Notes: generated from the letters alone by a model not told the origin. 64,000 nucleotides of DNA from Pseudoips prasinana (GCA_951640165.1 OX621245.1:18468330-18532329), one strand, 5' to 3'. Shown: positions 33,358 through 44,663, counted from the first letter of the stretch. A program made the numbers and translations.

Positions 33358-34071
33358 CTATAGTCGTAATGCTTCCTTCAAAAATAACGTAAGCTCATTC
33401 CAAGAATTAATCTTGGGCTGAACTCGACGGTACCAGTGCAGGGCATCATCAGCAAAAATTTCGTAAGCGAAAGATAATAGCTTACTAGAGGGCAGACCAC
33501 GTGACACTATAAATTCTTCACACTTTTGAATGAAAGATCTAAAGCAAGTTTTTCCGTTAAATTTTAATTTAGCAATGTCTGCTGCTACGCCGCGATCACA
33601 TGTTACATTAACTGCGGTAGTTGGTTCAGAAGGAATCTCGGGTGCATGCTCTTTAGGGTAAGATTGACTAGCTGTAGGTCTCAGATGAGAAATTTCTTTC
33701 AGTTGTAGATTAAAGTTAGAATAACAAGTTTTGTAAATATCGGTTGTATCCTCGGTTCGACTTATACGATTTATTCTATGGTAGACATGGTTAAGTATGT
33801 TTTCAGTCCTCGAAAACAAATTTTTCTCAAATTTCGCCTTAAGGGCTACTAGGTTAGCTTGAGATTTTAGCAACGTTTCTTTAACGCCTTTCAAATCATC
33901 AGCAGGTGTAAGATGTGACTCTAGTATGTCATCTGCAGGTAATGTGAGTGAACTCTTAACGATTTGTTTTCTGAGATCTGCCACTGAATCAGCAGGAGTA
34001 CCACCACGAACTGAAACTTCGTACTCCAACTCAGCTTTTTGGAGCGAAAGATATTTGATAGAATACGCCAT
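33358..34071 (-). pseudogene. Gypsy gag, 5' part
   Basis: The start is taken at the ATG of MAYSIKYLSLQ (34071), since upstream codons are a poly-lysine artefact of the T-run at 34072-34091. An N-terminal helical region leads to the capsid block LKFNGKTCFRSFIQKCEEF ... FADDALHWYR ... WNELTLFLKEAL, typical of the gypsy retrotransposon gag domain. The stop at 33358 falls where an overlapping frame continues as YRLMAEI, so a small indel has broken gag here. Confidence 0.82.
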
Positions 34072-34437
34072 TTTTTTTTTTTTTTTTTTTTTAGAAAAAT
34101 TTCTAAGAAATATAAAGTGTTTTCCCGATGAGTGTGTGTTGTACAAAAATACAAGAAAGCACAGATAGTTAAAGTAAATACAGTATGAAATGAAATTACG
34201 TTGAGCTTGAATAGCTAGTGCATGGGTAGTGTTAAAATAAAATTAGGTAGAAAACAAATAATAGTAGTAGTAATTTAGATTTTAAGATACTTAATATATA
34301 AATATGCTACACATGAACTAGCTGGTACAAAAAATTAAGCCCCGCACTAAACTAAATACTAATGAGCAGCCTTCACTAAAAATAACTATAAAGCACAAAA
34401 AAAAATCAGAACGCACTCAAAACCGTGTGATAAAATA

Positions 34438-34448
34438 GTTGGGCGCCA
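34438..34448 (-). other. Primer-binding site, lysine tRNA type
   Basis: One base inside the 5' LTR the minus strand reads TGGCGCCCAAC, the complement of the 3' end of a tRNA-Lys as used by many retroelements. Confidence 0.75.
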
Positions 34449-34449
34449 C

Positions 34450-35847
34450 TGTCGCGTTTCCACGATGTATAGAATAATTTTGTAGGTAGGTAGAAGAAGA
34501 AAAGACTAAAGATCAATTAAAAAAAATAATTTAATTTCCAAAGAAAAAAATTAACTTGGCCCGACACGCTGCCGCGTGTCAAGATAAAAAAAGGTTAGGT
34601 AGAAGGGTCGTAGGTTTATCACACGATTGTGGGTACGATCTGACAATTTAAAATACCACTCCCCTGGTAGTAGTGTAGTGTTGTCCGGCGCAGTCTTAAG
34701 GCTGTAGATTGAGTTCCGGAACTGATGAGGTGGAGTGATCTTCGGAGATGTGGTGTATTTATAGGTGGTAAGTATACTCCGTAGAAAAGAAACCCTGAAA
34801 TGCACACAATTTAGGCATTCAGCAAAATGTCCGATTTCCTACTATGACTGCAACATAGAACTCAGTAGCGGTGAAAAGTAGTAGGTAATGATCGATGAAT
34901 ATGGGTAGTGGTATTTGATACTAAATAGTGATAGATAATGAAGCAGTCATAGCATTGCACACTTTTTATTTAAAGTTACATATTATATAATATGGGAAGA
35001 ATAAAAAATATAACAAAATTATTTTCTAATATGTAGGTCGTTGACAGCTTTAGATTTCAATGAAGAATTAGATAGTAAGAAAGATATATATCGGCAGAAC
35101 CTTTAAATGAATATACATAAACAATCTACACAAAAGAAACTACGTTCTACAATGACTAGCAGTTTTAGCACGTACATATTTTACACTAATGAATTTACTA
35201 GGACGGTGAACATGTACTCGTAGGTATTAAAATGAAGCTACGATCATAGCGAATAATGATTGTATAAAATGTAGATGATTACTATGAACTACGAACACAA
35301 TAGTTATTACCAATTACTACGCAGTAACATAAAATAATGTACAACACTCACCCAAGTGGGGTTTAAACACTAACACTCTTTATATGTATAGGTATACGGC
35401 GTTTTTTTTTAGAACAATGTACGCGTTGGTACTATTTAAATTTATATTTAAATTAGGAGTTTATAAAAAAATTTAGGAACAACTCAGCAGTAGCGTAGTA
35501 TTTCGTCGAGTGCATGATATGCAAAAAAATGTCACGATGAGCGGAACCTGCGAGTGAACGGACGGTAATCCCGTTCATTGCATACACACTTCACTCAATG
35601 AATACAGCGTAGGCGATACACAGATTAAAAAATAAAAAGTAACTAATGTTTCTGTATTATTAATTAGTATAATAAGGTAAGTTGTAGGTTTAAGTCTACA
35701 GTTTTGTTATTTTAGATATTTAATTAGGTATTAGAATAAGGTTTAAATTGATATAAAAATTACCGTAATAGGTTTAAGATTGTAGTTTTAAAATCGTAGT
35801 CTTATAAGATTCCATTACATTGCTCTGCAATAATTGAAGGCGTTACA
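34450..35847 (-). repeat. LTR (5' in element orientation)
   Basis: 1398 bp, partner of 26768-28165. It holds the promoter for the minus-strand transcript. Its inner end abuts the primer-binding site. Confidence 0.9.
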
Positions 35848-37169
35848 CTCTCGGACAGGGTTGACGTCTGCCCCGAAACTGGCTTCTTCCTCATAACTGC
35901 ACTTTTTGGTGCTGGCTCGGCCTGAGAGGGAGCCTTTTCTTTGGCCGCAGCTGCCCATGATTGGGTCTTTGCTGCCGCAGGAGTATCGGCTTGCAGGGCC
36001 GGTTCATGGACAGCTGGCATCCCCGAAACCGAAGATGGTCTAGGCTCAGCATTGGTCCCCCTCCTCTTTCCCGTTGCTTGATTCCTTTTCCCCTGCACTA
36101 CTGTGTCAGGGGTGGGCTTTGTCTGAGCAGCATCCGCAGCTCGTCTGCTGTCTGCAGCAAGAGGCGGACGGAGGCGCTGCTCGGGGAGAAGACGGCCTTC
36201 CAACGCCGCCAGTTTAGCGTCCATCATGCCCCCAACCGCGAGCATGATGGAACGAGTTAACTCCTCCGGCTGCAGGGATGCAGGCACCAGTAGTGCAGTC
36301 GACGACTCAGACACCGCACTAGGGCGCACTTGGGAAGTGCACTCATTTTGCCGACGGAGAAGGTTAACTTCCTCCGTCAGCTTGGCCACCTGCGCGGAGA
36401 GGCCCGAGAGCTGAGACCGCAAGGTTATGTTCTCCATCTCAAGCCTCTCAACGTTTGCGTCCACCCCTATCCGGTGGGCGACCTCATCTGCCGCAGCCTG
36501 GACTGTGCGCGCTGCCATCCTGAGGCTTCGGACAAAAGACCCCTTGAGGTGGCGAGACTTATCCGCCACCTTTTCGACCGTGAGAAGGTGATGTTTAATG
36601 CAGGCACCAATATCGGCCGTTGGCCGTGCCTGCATTTCCTTCTCTAAGTCTTCAACCGACGGAAGACTTCGCTTGGCACGCGTATTGGACGGACATCCCG
36701 CAAGCTCTGGGTCTTCCTCTTCAGCCTCCTCTGCGGCACTGGGCGCCAGCTTTTTCTTCTCCTGGGGCTGTTCGCTGCTCACCGCCCCCCCTGTCCGCTT
36801 TCGCGTACGCAACGCAACGGACGTTTCGGAGGTGAGTGACATCAGCGAGCAATCTGAGTCGCCACCATCACTCACTGTCCCACCCGGCGCTGGTGTTGCC
36901 GGCCGCGAAAAGTGGGCCCGGTTAACCACCACCCTTGTGGCGCTCTGCGCCCGCTGAGTTGGCCCCGACGTTGTGGAGCGTTTGGGGACGAAACCCAATG
37001 GCTCCAACATAACACGAGGATTGGCCATCCTCGACACATCCTCTGTAGAACGCACCATATTGTTGGATCCAGAGTGCGCAGAACTGGGCGTGCGTACCCT
37101 CTCCATGGTTTCCGTGGTCTCACGGCGTTGTGTTTCTCCCTCTCTTGTATTTTCATTTTTTTTTACCAT
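35848..37169 (-). pseudogene. R1-clade ORF1, 5' part (coiled coil)
   Basis: The start is placed at the ATG of MVKKNENTREG (37169), the first Met followed by a charged N-terminus. Codons further up belong to the leader. The region is rich in Ser, Arg and Glu, with an acidic block AEEAEEEDPELAG. A leucine heptad region, LEMENITLRSQLSGLSAQVA, followed by KLTEEVNLLRRQ, predicts a coiled coil for multimerisation. The LTR retrotransposon is inserted after TLSE. Downstream codons to 35802 are LTR sequence. The knuckles are in the part at 25776-26767. Confidence 0.82.
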
Positions 37170-37779
37170 AATAAATCCCACGAGTGGGGAGGAACTAAAC
37201 GTCAACCCGGGTAGAGCCCCCCCATTACCCGAGCAAGCGTACATTTTTGTCCAACCAGGGGGTCCGCAGGTACCCTGGCTGGAGGCGCGCCCGCGACTGA
37301 CCACCCGTCAGCCACGCATCCCATGGCCACGCGCCATAACTGGGGATTAGGGTGATTTTTTATTGAGGTTTTCTTCCTCTCGGGCCGGGCGGTTAAGCCA
37401 AGCCCGTCGGTCCCGACAAACGCCGCGAGACATGACCACGACACGTCATCATCGGGATAACGACAACGGCAATGACACTTGAGGAGAAATTCTCCTACCA
37501 GTGTCTGCCCGGCGGCAGGGTAAGTGCATGCCGAGCTCGCCTACTCCGGTTATCCTAAGCGGTTCTCGGTGAGAAGCACTTGGATAAGGTGCCACTCCAC
37601 TGCCAGAATATTCGCCACGAGCAGTAACCCTACCTTGAAATAGGATAAATCCCATTGCAAGGCATGATTACTGCCCGCGCCCAGGGCACACCGTCCCACC
37701 AACTTCCGTTCTCCCCGGACGTATCCATAAGAGACTGGAAGCAGTGGGCACACGAGGAGGTTTTCTGACCACGTGCCCC
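37170..37779 (-). other. 5' leader of the R1-clade LINE
   Basis: About 610 bp, GC-richer than the surroundings, starting GGGGCACGTGGTCAG on the minus strand next to the target duplication. LINE leaders of this clade carry an internal promoter; no element is identified here. Short ORFs in it are incidental. Confidence 0.65.
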
Positions 37780-38190
37780 ACTTTGGTTATATCCTGAGGT
37801 ATGGTATCTTACTATGGGGCAATTCAACAGATAAATCCAGAGCATTTCTATTGCAAAAAATGCGTTAGAGCAATTACAGGTACTCCTCCGTTTGTCTCAT
37901 GTAAATCATTGTTAAAAGGACTAAAAATTATGAATAGTGTGTTTGTGTATTATTGAAATCGGTGTATTTGTGAAAACGCAGCTACAGTATTTACTAGAGC
38001 TAAAGATGTTTTTCCTCGCAACATCATAACTAATATAACACTATTTAAAAAAAGTTCCTATGCTGTATGTGTGAAAGTGTTTATTGCTTTGCTGCAAAAT
38101 ATTAGACATTTATCAGCGGCAGAGTTCAAAAACCAACTCAGACTGTGGCTCTTAGAAAAATCATTCTATTCTATTCAATCAAATCAAATT
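37780..38190 (+). pseudogene. Jockey/CR1-like LINE, segment 3 of 3 (C-terminus)
   Basis: The LINE resumes at the second copy of the 16-bp duplication with LRYGILLWGNSTDKSRAFLL, then RAITGTPPFVSCKSLLK, TRAKDVFPRN and the final LSAAEFKNQLRLWLLEKSFY. Stops and frame breaks occur at about 37867 and 37953. The end near 38190 runs into a SINE. Confidence 0.8.
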
Positions 38191-38194
38191 TTTG

Positions 38195-38395
38195 ACTGCA
38201 CGCGTGGCGCGACGGCTAAGGCGTTGCCGCTTCGTGTCGCGGGTTCGAGTCCCGCGGCGGAAAACTACTTGTGTGACCCATAAATAGTTGTTCTGAGTCT
38301 GGATTTAATTTTGTCCGTCTATTATATGTTGTAAAGTACCCTGCGACACAGGGATAAGATTTCCTAGTGCAGGGGTTGTTTTTTAAACAAACTGT
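38195..38395 (+). repeat. tRNA-derived SINE, family A
   Basis: Plus-strand copy with A box TGGCGCGACGG (38205-38215), B box GGTTCGAGTCC (38242-38252), the family body (TTGTGTGACCCATAAATAG) and the end block TGCGACACAGGGAT. Confidence 0.85.
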
Positions 38396-38406
38396 GATTT
38401 ATTTAA

Positions 38407-38604
38407 TCTACTATATAAAAATAAGTCGGGTTTTCCTTCCTGACGCTATAACTCCAGAACGCACGAACCGATTTCCACGGTTTTGCATTCGTTGGAAAGG
38501 TCTCGGGCTCCGTGAGGTTTATAGCAAAGAAAATTTAGGAAAAATTTCAACAGAAAAGCGGGAAAATATTTTTTAACGTGAGTGAAACCGCGGGGCATAG
38601 CTAG
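38407..38604 (+). mobile_element. Non-autonomous Helitron-like element
   Basis: TCTACTATATAAAAATAAG after A38406, ending GGGGCATAGCTAG before T38605. The interior contains ACGCACGAACCGATTTCCAC. 198 bp, non-coding. It lies just after the SINE tail. Confidence 0.8.
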
Positions 38605-38886
38605 TTAATTATATTATTTGTGTAAAATTTGACATATAGCAATCAAACATTTCGCATACTGTTTATGAGTAAAATTGATGAGACTAATCTAATAGTAAAA
38701 CCACCACTGTACACTATTTTAAGTGAAATAAATAAATGAATGAATAATATTTAATAACTAAATCTAGATAATGAATGATAAGAATATTAAAAAAAAAACA
38801 TAAATAATAAGAACAAAAATAATAATATATAATGTGGTTAACTTATTTTTGAAACTAGCTAGGAACTCATAACTAAAAAGTATAAA

Positions 38887-39246
38887 ATAAAATAATTATT
38901 TAATAAATAAAAAAACCCAACTGCGTAAATAATGAACCAAACTACGTACATAGACAAAGAACTAAAAAGAAAAAAACAAGCACATAGATGGCCGGTAGTC
39001 TAAAATTATATAATGTACTATTGAATGAATAGTATTGAAGAAAATAAAATATATTTTAATAATGGAACATGACAACTGAACAGTCGGGATCCATTGACAA
39101 ATTAGATTGGCTATCGACTAATGGATCCCGACTGTTCAGTTGTTTTGCCCATTATTGAAATATATTTTATTTTCTTCAATACTATTCATTCAATAGTACA
39201 TCATATACGCAGTTGGGTTTTTTTATTTATTAAATAATTATTTTAT
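38887..39246. repeat. Foldback sequence (inverted duplication)
   Basis: Left blocks AATAATTATTTAATAAATAA...CCCAACTGCG (38888-38926) and 39017-39095 pair with 39107-39245. The innermost arms (CAACTGAACAGTCGGGATCC and its complement) close over a loop of about 25 bases. The left side has about 80 extra bases not present on the right. It could be a foldback transposon or a palindromic duplication next to the following LINE. Confidence 0.8.
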
Positions 39247-39386
39247 TATAATAATAATAATATTTTAATCCACATTCCATTATAAATATGAAGAAAATGC
39301 AAAAATGTTTTTTGCTGTTTGGGATTTGACAACAAACGTCAAGTCCCATGAAAAACGTATCAAAATTATAAGAACACGGACTTGTT

Positions 39387-42140
39387 ATGATTACAAGAGC
39401 CAGGAAGAATAACGCACGCCTACCACCTTCGGACTCGTTACCCAGCTCCGCCTCGCAGTCGTCGGTACCTGCAGTCTCCGCACCACCGACCTCCGCAGCA
39501 GCGTCGAGCTCGGACGACGAGTTCTTTTCTCCGCCGTCGTCGCTACCACCTGTACGACGACGGCGGGGACGACCTCCGGCCGGCTTGGGAGTACGTCGGG
39601 ACATTGAAGCTTCGACAAGGATCCCCGCTACCGGTGGTTTAGTGCGCCGCATGCGATGGACAATATTAAATAATGAGAATGTCATGCGCGCTACTATGGG
39701 GCGACAGAGGGGGGAACCAATCTCACCGCTTACCGTTCCCGTATGTTGCTATTGTTTCAGGCTCTTGAACCAGATCTGACCGTTTCGGAGCAACGCCTAT
39801 CCGATCAGGTGCGGGTGCGGGTCATACAGCGGAACCAAATGCTGAATGATCTACACTTGATCGGCTGCGAGCAGAGGCTGTCATCTCCACGTCTGCCGCC
39901 GATCGGAATAATGTATCCGCTCCGCCGCCTAATTTGCTACCGGCGCAGGCGGATCCGAGGCCCGAGACGGTGGACTTTGGAGATGCTACCCAGGTAAGCT
40001 CCCAGGATAATGAGCATTTGAGGAGGGCTTTGGAAAGTGCGATTTTGGAATATAGGGACATATCTGTCTGTGATAGACCGCAGTTACCACGTTATCCCAC
40101 GCACAAACGTAATATGGCGCTAGTGGTCGCTCTAGATTGCATGCTAGAACCATATTTTGGATCTAGCCTAGATCTTGCGGATACGCACTCGATTCTTTAC
40201 TGTGCAGCAGTTGCGGCGTGTCGGGTGGCCCATGTTGGGTTTTCAGGACCCAATAAGTCCACACGACCCACCACTGTCAAACCAGCATGGCAAAAAAGAA
40301 TCGAGCGACGTATCTCAGCAGCTAGAGTGACCATCGGCTTACCAAATATGAACGAAATGTCATCATTTTGGAAAAATATTTGGTCAGCGCCCATACGTCA
40401 CACCGATGGACAATGGATTGATATAGTTAAGCGCTCATGTGAACACTTGCAACCTACGCAAGCTATTAACATTACCCCCTCTGATGTGGGAAATGCGGTT
40501 CGTCCGACTCATAACTGGAAAAGTCCTGGGCCGGATGGACTGCATAATTTCTGGCTAAAGTGGTTACGAAGCTCGCATGCGTGCTTAGCTACTCAATTCC
40601 AAGAAGCTATCGATACTGGCTCCCTCCCACTTTTTATGACAAACGGTATCACTTTTCTGCTCCATAAAACTGGTAGTACCACGGATCCAAAGAATTATCG
40701 ACCCATCACGTGCTTACCCACTATATATAAGCTCCTTACATCCATTCTGGTGTCAAAATTAAATGAACATTTATATGCCACTCATGTTTTAGATCCTGCT
40801 CAGAATGGATGTAGGGTTGGGTCCCGTGGTACTAAGGAGCTCCTCCTCATAGACATGACCGTTAGCCAACAGGTTCGCAAAGGTCGAAGAAGTCTCCGCG
40901 GCCTGGATTGACTATAAGAAGGCATATAATTCGGTGCCCCATACATGGTTAGGACGGGTACTAGAGTTGTATAAAGTTGATGCAGCTCTATGCGCCTTTC
41001 TTACCTCGTGTATGGGACAGTGGACCACGGTTCTCAGTCTTTCAGGAACCGGAGTGACTCCTTCGATATCCGAACCTATAAAGATTGAGCGAGGCATATT
41101 CCAGGGCGACAGTTTGAGTCCCATGTGGTTTTGCCTGGCCTTGAATCCTCTGAGCGCTGTGCTGAAGGATTCCGGGTTAGGTTATCGGTTGCGGAGAGGG
41201 GGTGAGACCATTTCTCATCTTCTGTATCTGGATGACCTCAAGTTATATGCTCCGAATAAACCAAATCTGATATCCCTACTAAACCTCACAGAAATATTTA
41301 ACAGTGATATTGGAATGGAATTCGGTGTAGATAAATGTGCGGTCATACATGTACAGAGGGGTAGAGTTATAAATTCTGATAATTTACAACTCACCGAGAG
41401 TTAGACTCACTCAGACATACCTTGGTATGTCTGAGTGTCTAAATATCCCAGATGGGGCCATTAAGCAGTTGGTGAAGGAACGCTTCTTTAACCGCTTGAC
41501 AAAAGTACTGAAAAGTCTATTGTCAGGCGGTAATAAAGTGCGTGCTTTCAATGGCTGGGTAATGCCTCTACTGGTTTATACCTTCGGCATACTAAGGTGG
41601 ACTCAAACTGAGTTAGATACGCTGGATCGAAAAGTCCGGAAACGCTTAACGACGTACCGTATGCACCATCCACACTCTTCACTAATGAGATTGTATATCC
41701 CACGGAAGTGTGGGGGTCGAGGCTTCCTCAATGCCAAGAACCTACACAACCGTGAGGTATGCAATCTCAGGGAATATTTCCTTGGTGTTGAGTGTGGGAT
41801 GCATCGAGACGTTACCGCCATGTGGGATGTGAACTCAACAATAATTGTCCCAATAGTCGTCTCCGTGAACGGTCTCATAACAAAGAGCCTCGACCAACAT
41901 CTTAAGAGGCTCTCACTAGATCACTGGGTCAAGGGCCGGATACAGAAGGTGGCAATTATGGGAACGGCACGCATCGTGAGGAGGTTCCTCACTCTGTCGC
42001 CCTGACCACCGGCGGCCTAGGGCGTATAACCCCGCCGCCGGGGGAGCTCTGTTTTTTACGTATTTATTTGTGTATTATTGTTTTATATATCGATTTTATA
42101 AGAATAAATATGTATTAAATATGAAAATAAATAAATAAGT
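39387..42140 (+). pseudogene. R4/Dong-like non-LTR retrotransposon, degenerate
   Basis: The plus strand holds several frames that would join into one polyprotein. A Ser/Pro-rich N-terminus has a PVRRRRGRPPAGL basic stretch (39387-39779). RT blocks follow: NWKSPGPDGLHNFWLKWL, DPKNYRPITCLPT, AWIDYKKAYNSVPHTWL (after a frameshift near 40890), RGIFQGDSLSPMWFCLAL and YLDDLKLYA. The region after another shift near 41405 has PRKCGGRGFLNAKNLHNREV. The very end, IQKVAIMGTARIVRRFL, normally follows a restriction-like endonuclease, but the PD...D core is missing, so an internal deletion near 41790 is likely. A TAA-rich stretch lies upstream at about 39245. The 3' UTR ends about 42140. Confidence 0.75.
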
Positions 42141-42145
42141 TGGAA

Positions 42146-42400
42146 TAATAATAATATCTGGGGACAATGTCACACAGATCATCCTAGCCCCAAACTAAGC
42201 AAAGCTTGTACTATGGGTACCAGGCGACGATATACATACTTATATAGTTAGATAAATACTTATATACATAGAAAACATCCATGACTCAGAAACAAATATT
42301 CATGCTCATCACACAAATATTTGCACTTACCGGGATTCGAACCCAGGACCACCAGCTTTGTAGGCAGGAGCACTACCAACTAGGCTATGGTGACCGTCAA
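42146..42400 (-). repeat. tRNA-derived SINE, family C (different head, B-like tail)
   Basis: The minus strand has a tRNA-like head with B box GGTTCGAATCC (near 42340) and an A-box region AGCCTAGTTGGTAGTGCTC. The tail shares CCCAAACTAAGCAAAGCTTG and TTGTACTATGG with family B although the head differs. It starts at (AAT)n directly after the R4-like LINE. Confidence 0.75.
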
Positions 42401-42775
42401 TTATATTATTTGTTTATTTAATACACCACTATCATCATTTATATATCGATATACACTATAATATTTCTTACTCCGTACTGCTATTGGGTGTTTTTCCTAA
42501 CGTAAAATGGAGTGAATTTTACGTAATTCTGTTAAATGACTAGAAGTACTGTGATTTAACAGAACAAATAAATGAGAACAAACAAATTAGATGAGCTGCT
42601 CTTTCAGTGAAAAAACCCATGTCTTACATTTCATTTAGGCACTGGTTCTCAAAATACGCGATGAAACACTAGGTAGCCTAGCCTGATGATTTTGTAATTC
42701 CTACTGCCATGCTCCACTATACTATTTTGGTTAGTTTCCAACACGCCTTAATCCGCAACCATAGCGTCAAATAAC

Positions 42776-43365
42776 ATACTGGGACATTATTCACACACGG
42801 CCATCTGATCTCAAACTAAACAGGACTTGTACTATGGAAACTAGGTAACTGATATATTACATACTAGCTGTGCCCCGCGGTTTTACCCGCGTTAAACTTT
42901 ATAAATTATCACAGCTCCTCCCCCGTAGGTGATAGCGTGATAATATGTATATATTTTAACTATATGCTGACCCGACCTCTTAATAATATTCATGCAAAAT
43001 TTGGAGTAAATCCATGCATTACTTTTCGAGTTTAGCCCGGACATACATACAGACAAACAGAAAAACAGACAAAAATTCTAAAAACTATATTTTTGGCTTC
43101 GATATCGATTGTAGATCACGCCCCAAGTATCATTAAAAAAAAAATATTCAATGTACAGTTTTCACTTAGTACAATTTTATTATATGTATAGATACTACTT
43201 TTCTTTTGTAAATACATACTATATAGAGCTAGATAATTACACCCAGACTCAGGCCAAACAGACATGTTCATGCACACAAATATTTGTCCTGGGTGGAAAT
43301 CGCACCCACGACTTGCGGCGTGAAAGGCGAGCATTTGCCAACCACACCAAACGGCCCGTCACAAT
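42776..43365 (-). repeat. tRNA-derived SINE, family B, split by a Helitron
   Basis: The 3' body is at 42776-42863 and the 5' head is at 43193-43365 (B-box region altered to ATCGCACCC). A Helitron-like element sits between them. Removing it restores GATATATTACATA-TACTACTTTTC as in the intact copies. Confidence 0.85.
42864..43192 (-). mobile_element. Non-autonomous Helitron-like element inside a SINE
   Basis: In minus orientation it starts TCTATACATATAATAA (43192 downward) and ends GCGGGGCACAGCTAG at 42864, inserted between A and T. 329 bp. It includes GGACATACATACAGACAAAC and GTGATCTACAATCGATATCG-type sequence, non-coding. Confidence 0.85.
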
Positions 43366-43769
43366 GCATGGGACAAACGTTGTCTTTTAAAATATATCGA
43401 CAATGTACCAGTAATACAATTTTGTTCGTAAAGCTAAACATTTATTAGTACTCGGAAACAACTTTGTCAATAGGTAACTAGGTAACAATAATTTGTGTAT
43501 TTATTAGAGCCAAGATAAGGTAATATCAAGGGCACGGTAGCTATTTATTTATAAGCCAGACCACCTTATTAAATACTGTTTGCATGGAAATGACAAGTTC
43601 TGTAAACGTCTGTTATTAGTCTCTTATGAATTATTAATTTCGTACTACAAAATAAAGACAGGCATATTATGTCACTGACGTCAAACTGGGATATTTATAT
43701 TTCGAATGGAATTATATTTCTAAATTATGAAAATGATTAAGTCAGGTGGATATATGAACATATTGAATG
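43366..43769. other. No feature identified
   Basis: AT-rich sequence, no ORF or repeat recognised. Confidence 0.5.
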
Positions 43770-43771
43770 TA

Positions 43772-43888
43772 CAGTCGCCAGCACATCAACCTACCCCAAT
43801 CTGTTCCCCAATTTATGCTTATGTGATAAAGTAGAAAATCTATAAAAGAAATTTGACAGATTGGGGTAGCTGGATATGCTAGCATCAG
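43772..43888. mobile_element. Mariner-type MITE, 117 bp
   Basis: TA at both ends (43770-43771 and 43889-43890). Diverged inverted ends are CAGTCGCCAGCACATC and, in reverse, CTGATGCTAGCATATC. CTACCCCAATCTGT is shared inverted inside. It is related to the copy at 44664. Confidence 0.7.
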
Positions 43889-43890
43889 TA

Positions 43891-44661
43891 CCTACTTTGT
43901 ATAATTAATCGTATCGAGGACTCGTATATGAATGTATTAAATATACGTCGCATAATTATAAACGTTAGTAATACCTGGGTTAAGTTACCTATAGAGACGC
44001 CATTAAAACAATTGATCAATTGGATCAACTCTCTTTTGACCGAAACACTATTTATTTAGTTTGCGCGATTTAGCCTTTGCTGCATTTTTAGTCATGCTCT
44101 TGCAGAGCAGGTTGTTAATTTTTAATGCTAATGATTAATGTATACTATTAAATCACCCTGCTATTTTAGTCGTGCATGCTTACATTTATGTACATCTTGA
44201 TAACAATAATAATGATAAGTGAGAAAGCGGAGATTCCTAAGACAAGCAATCCTTTGCTTAAAAGGTAAGCCTTTTGTAATCGAAATAAACTATTTATAAT
44301 TATAATTATTATTAAAGAATATCGCCTCGAATAAAATGGAAAATGTTGTGGATGACGTCGGTAATAAACGACTTAAGTAAGTTGTAGGGGAATGTCTATT
44401 CCGTCTTTTTTTCCAACTGATGTTTTACCTGCTGAACGCTCTAAAGTTCCAGAAACAACTCCCATAACTTCTGAAAGAAAATTAAAAGGACACGTTACAA
44501 AATTATAGAAATGGCTGACATTTAAAAATAAACAAAAGTAAAAATGATTATTCCAGGTATTGCATACAAAATAAGAGTACAAACCTACATAATACAAAAA
44601 ACTTGAGTGTTGTCAAGGGACACCCGGACGGAATGAAGTTCCTTTATTATTTTTTATTATG
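43891..44661. other. No feature identified
   Basis: AT-rich spacer between two related MITEs. A 74-codon minus-strand ORF at 44373-44597 has no recognisable domain. Confidence 0.45.
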
Positions 44662-44663
44662 TA

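Larger units (their letters stand above)
26768..35847 (-). mobile_element. Ty3/gypsy-type LTR retrotransposon, 9.1 kb, inserted in the LINE ORF1
   Basis: 1398-bp LTRs (26768-28165 and 34450-35847) begin TGTCGCG and end GTTACA. A CTCT duplication flanks the element (26764-26767 and 35848-35851). On the minus strand the order is LTR, primer-binding site, gag, protease-RT, RNase H, integrase, polypurine tract, LTR. Domain order RT-RH-IN identifies Ty3/gypsy. No env-like ORF fits between the pol stop (28732) and the polypurine tract (28178). The LTRs are nearly identical, but gag and pol carry a frameshift, a TGA and a MITE insertion. Confidence 0.92.
22283..37779 (-). mobile_element. Full-length R1-clade LINE, split by an LTR retrotransposon
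   Basis: The element has a poly-A (plus-strand poly-T from 22282 to about 22310), ORF2 (22630-25776), ORF1 (25776-26767 and 35848-37169) and a 5' leader of about 610 bp reaching 37779. A 16-bp duplication ACTTTGGTTNTATCCT flanks it (22267-22282 and 37780-37795, one mismatch). Net length without the LTR element is about 6.4 kb. ORF organisation, three gag knuckles, APE endonuclease, YADD RT and a C-terminal CCHC place it in the R1 clade (R1/TRAS/SART/Waldo relatives). It sits in a LINE, not in rDNA or TTAGG repeats. Confidence 0.9.

Noticed and set aside
22283..37779. Telomere- or rDNA-specific insertion of the R1-clade LINE
   Set aside because: The flanks are jockey/CR1-like LINE coding sequence with a 16-bp duplication; no TTAGG repeats or rDNA sequence present.
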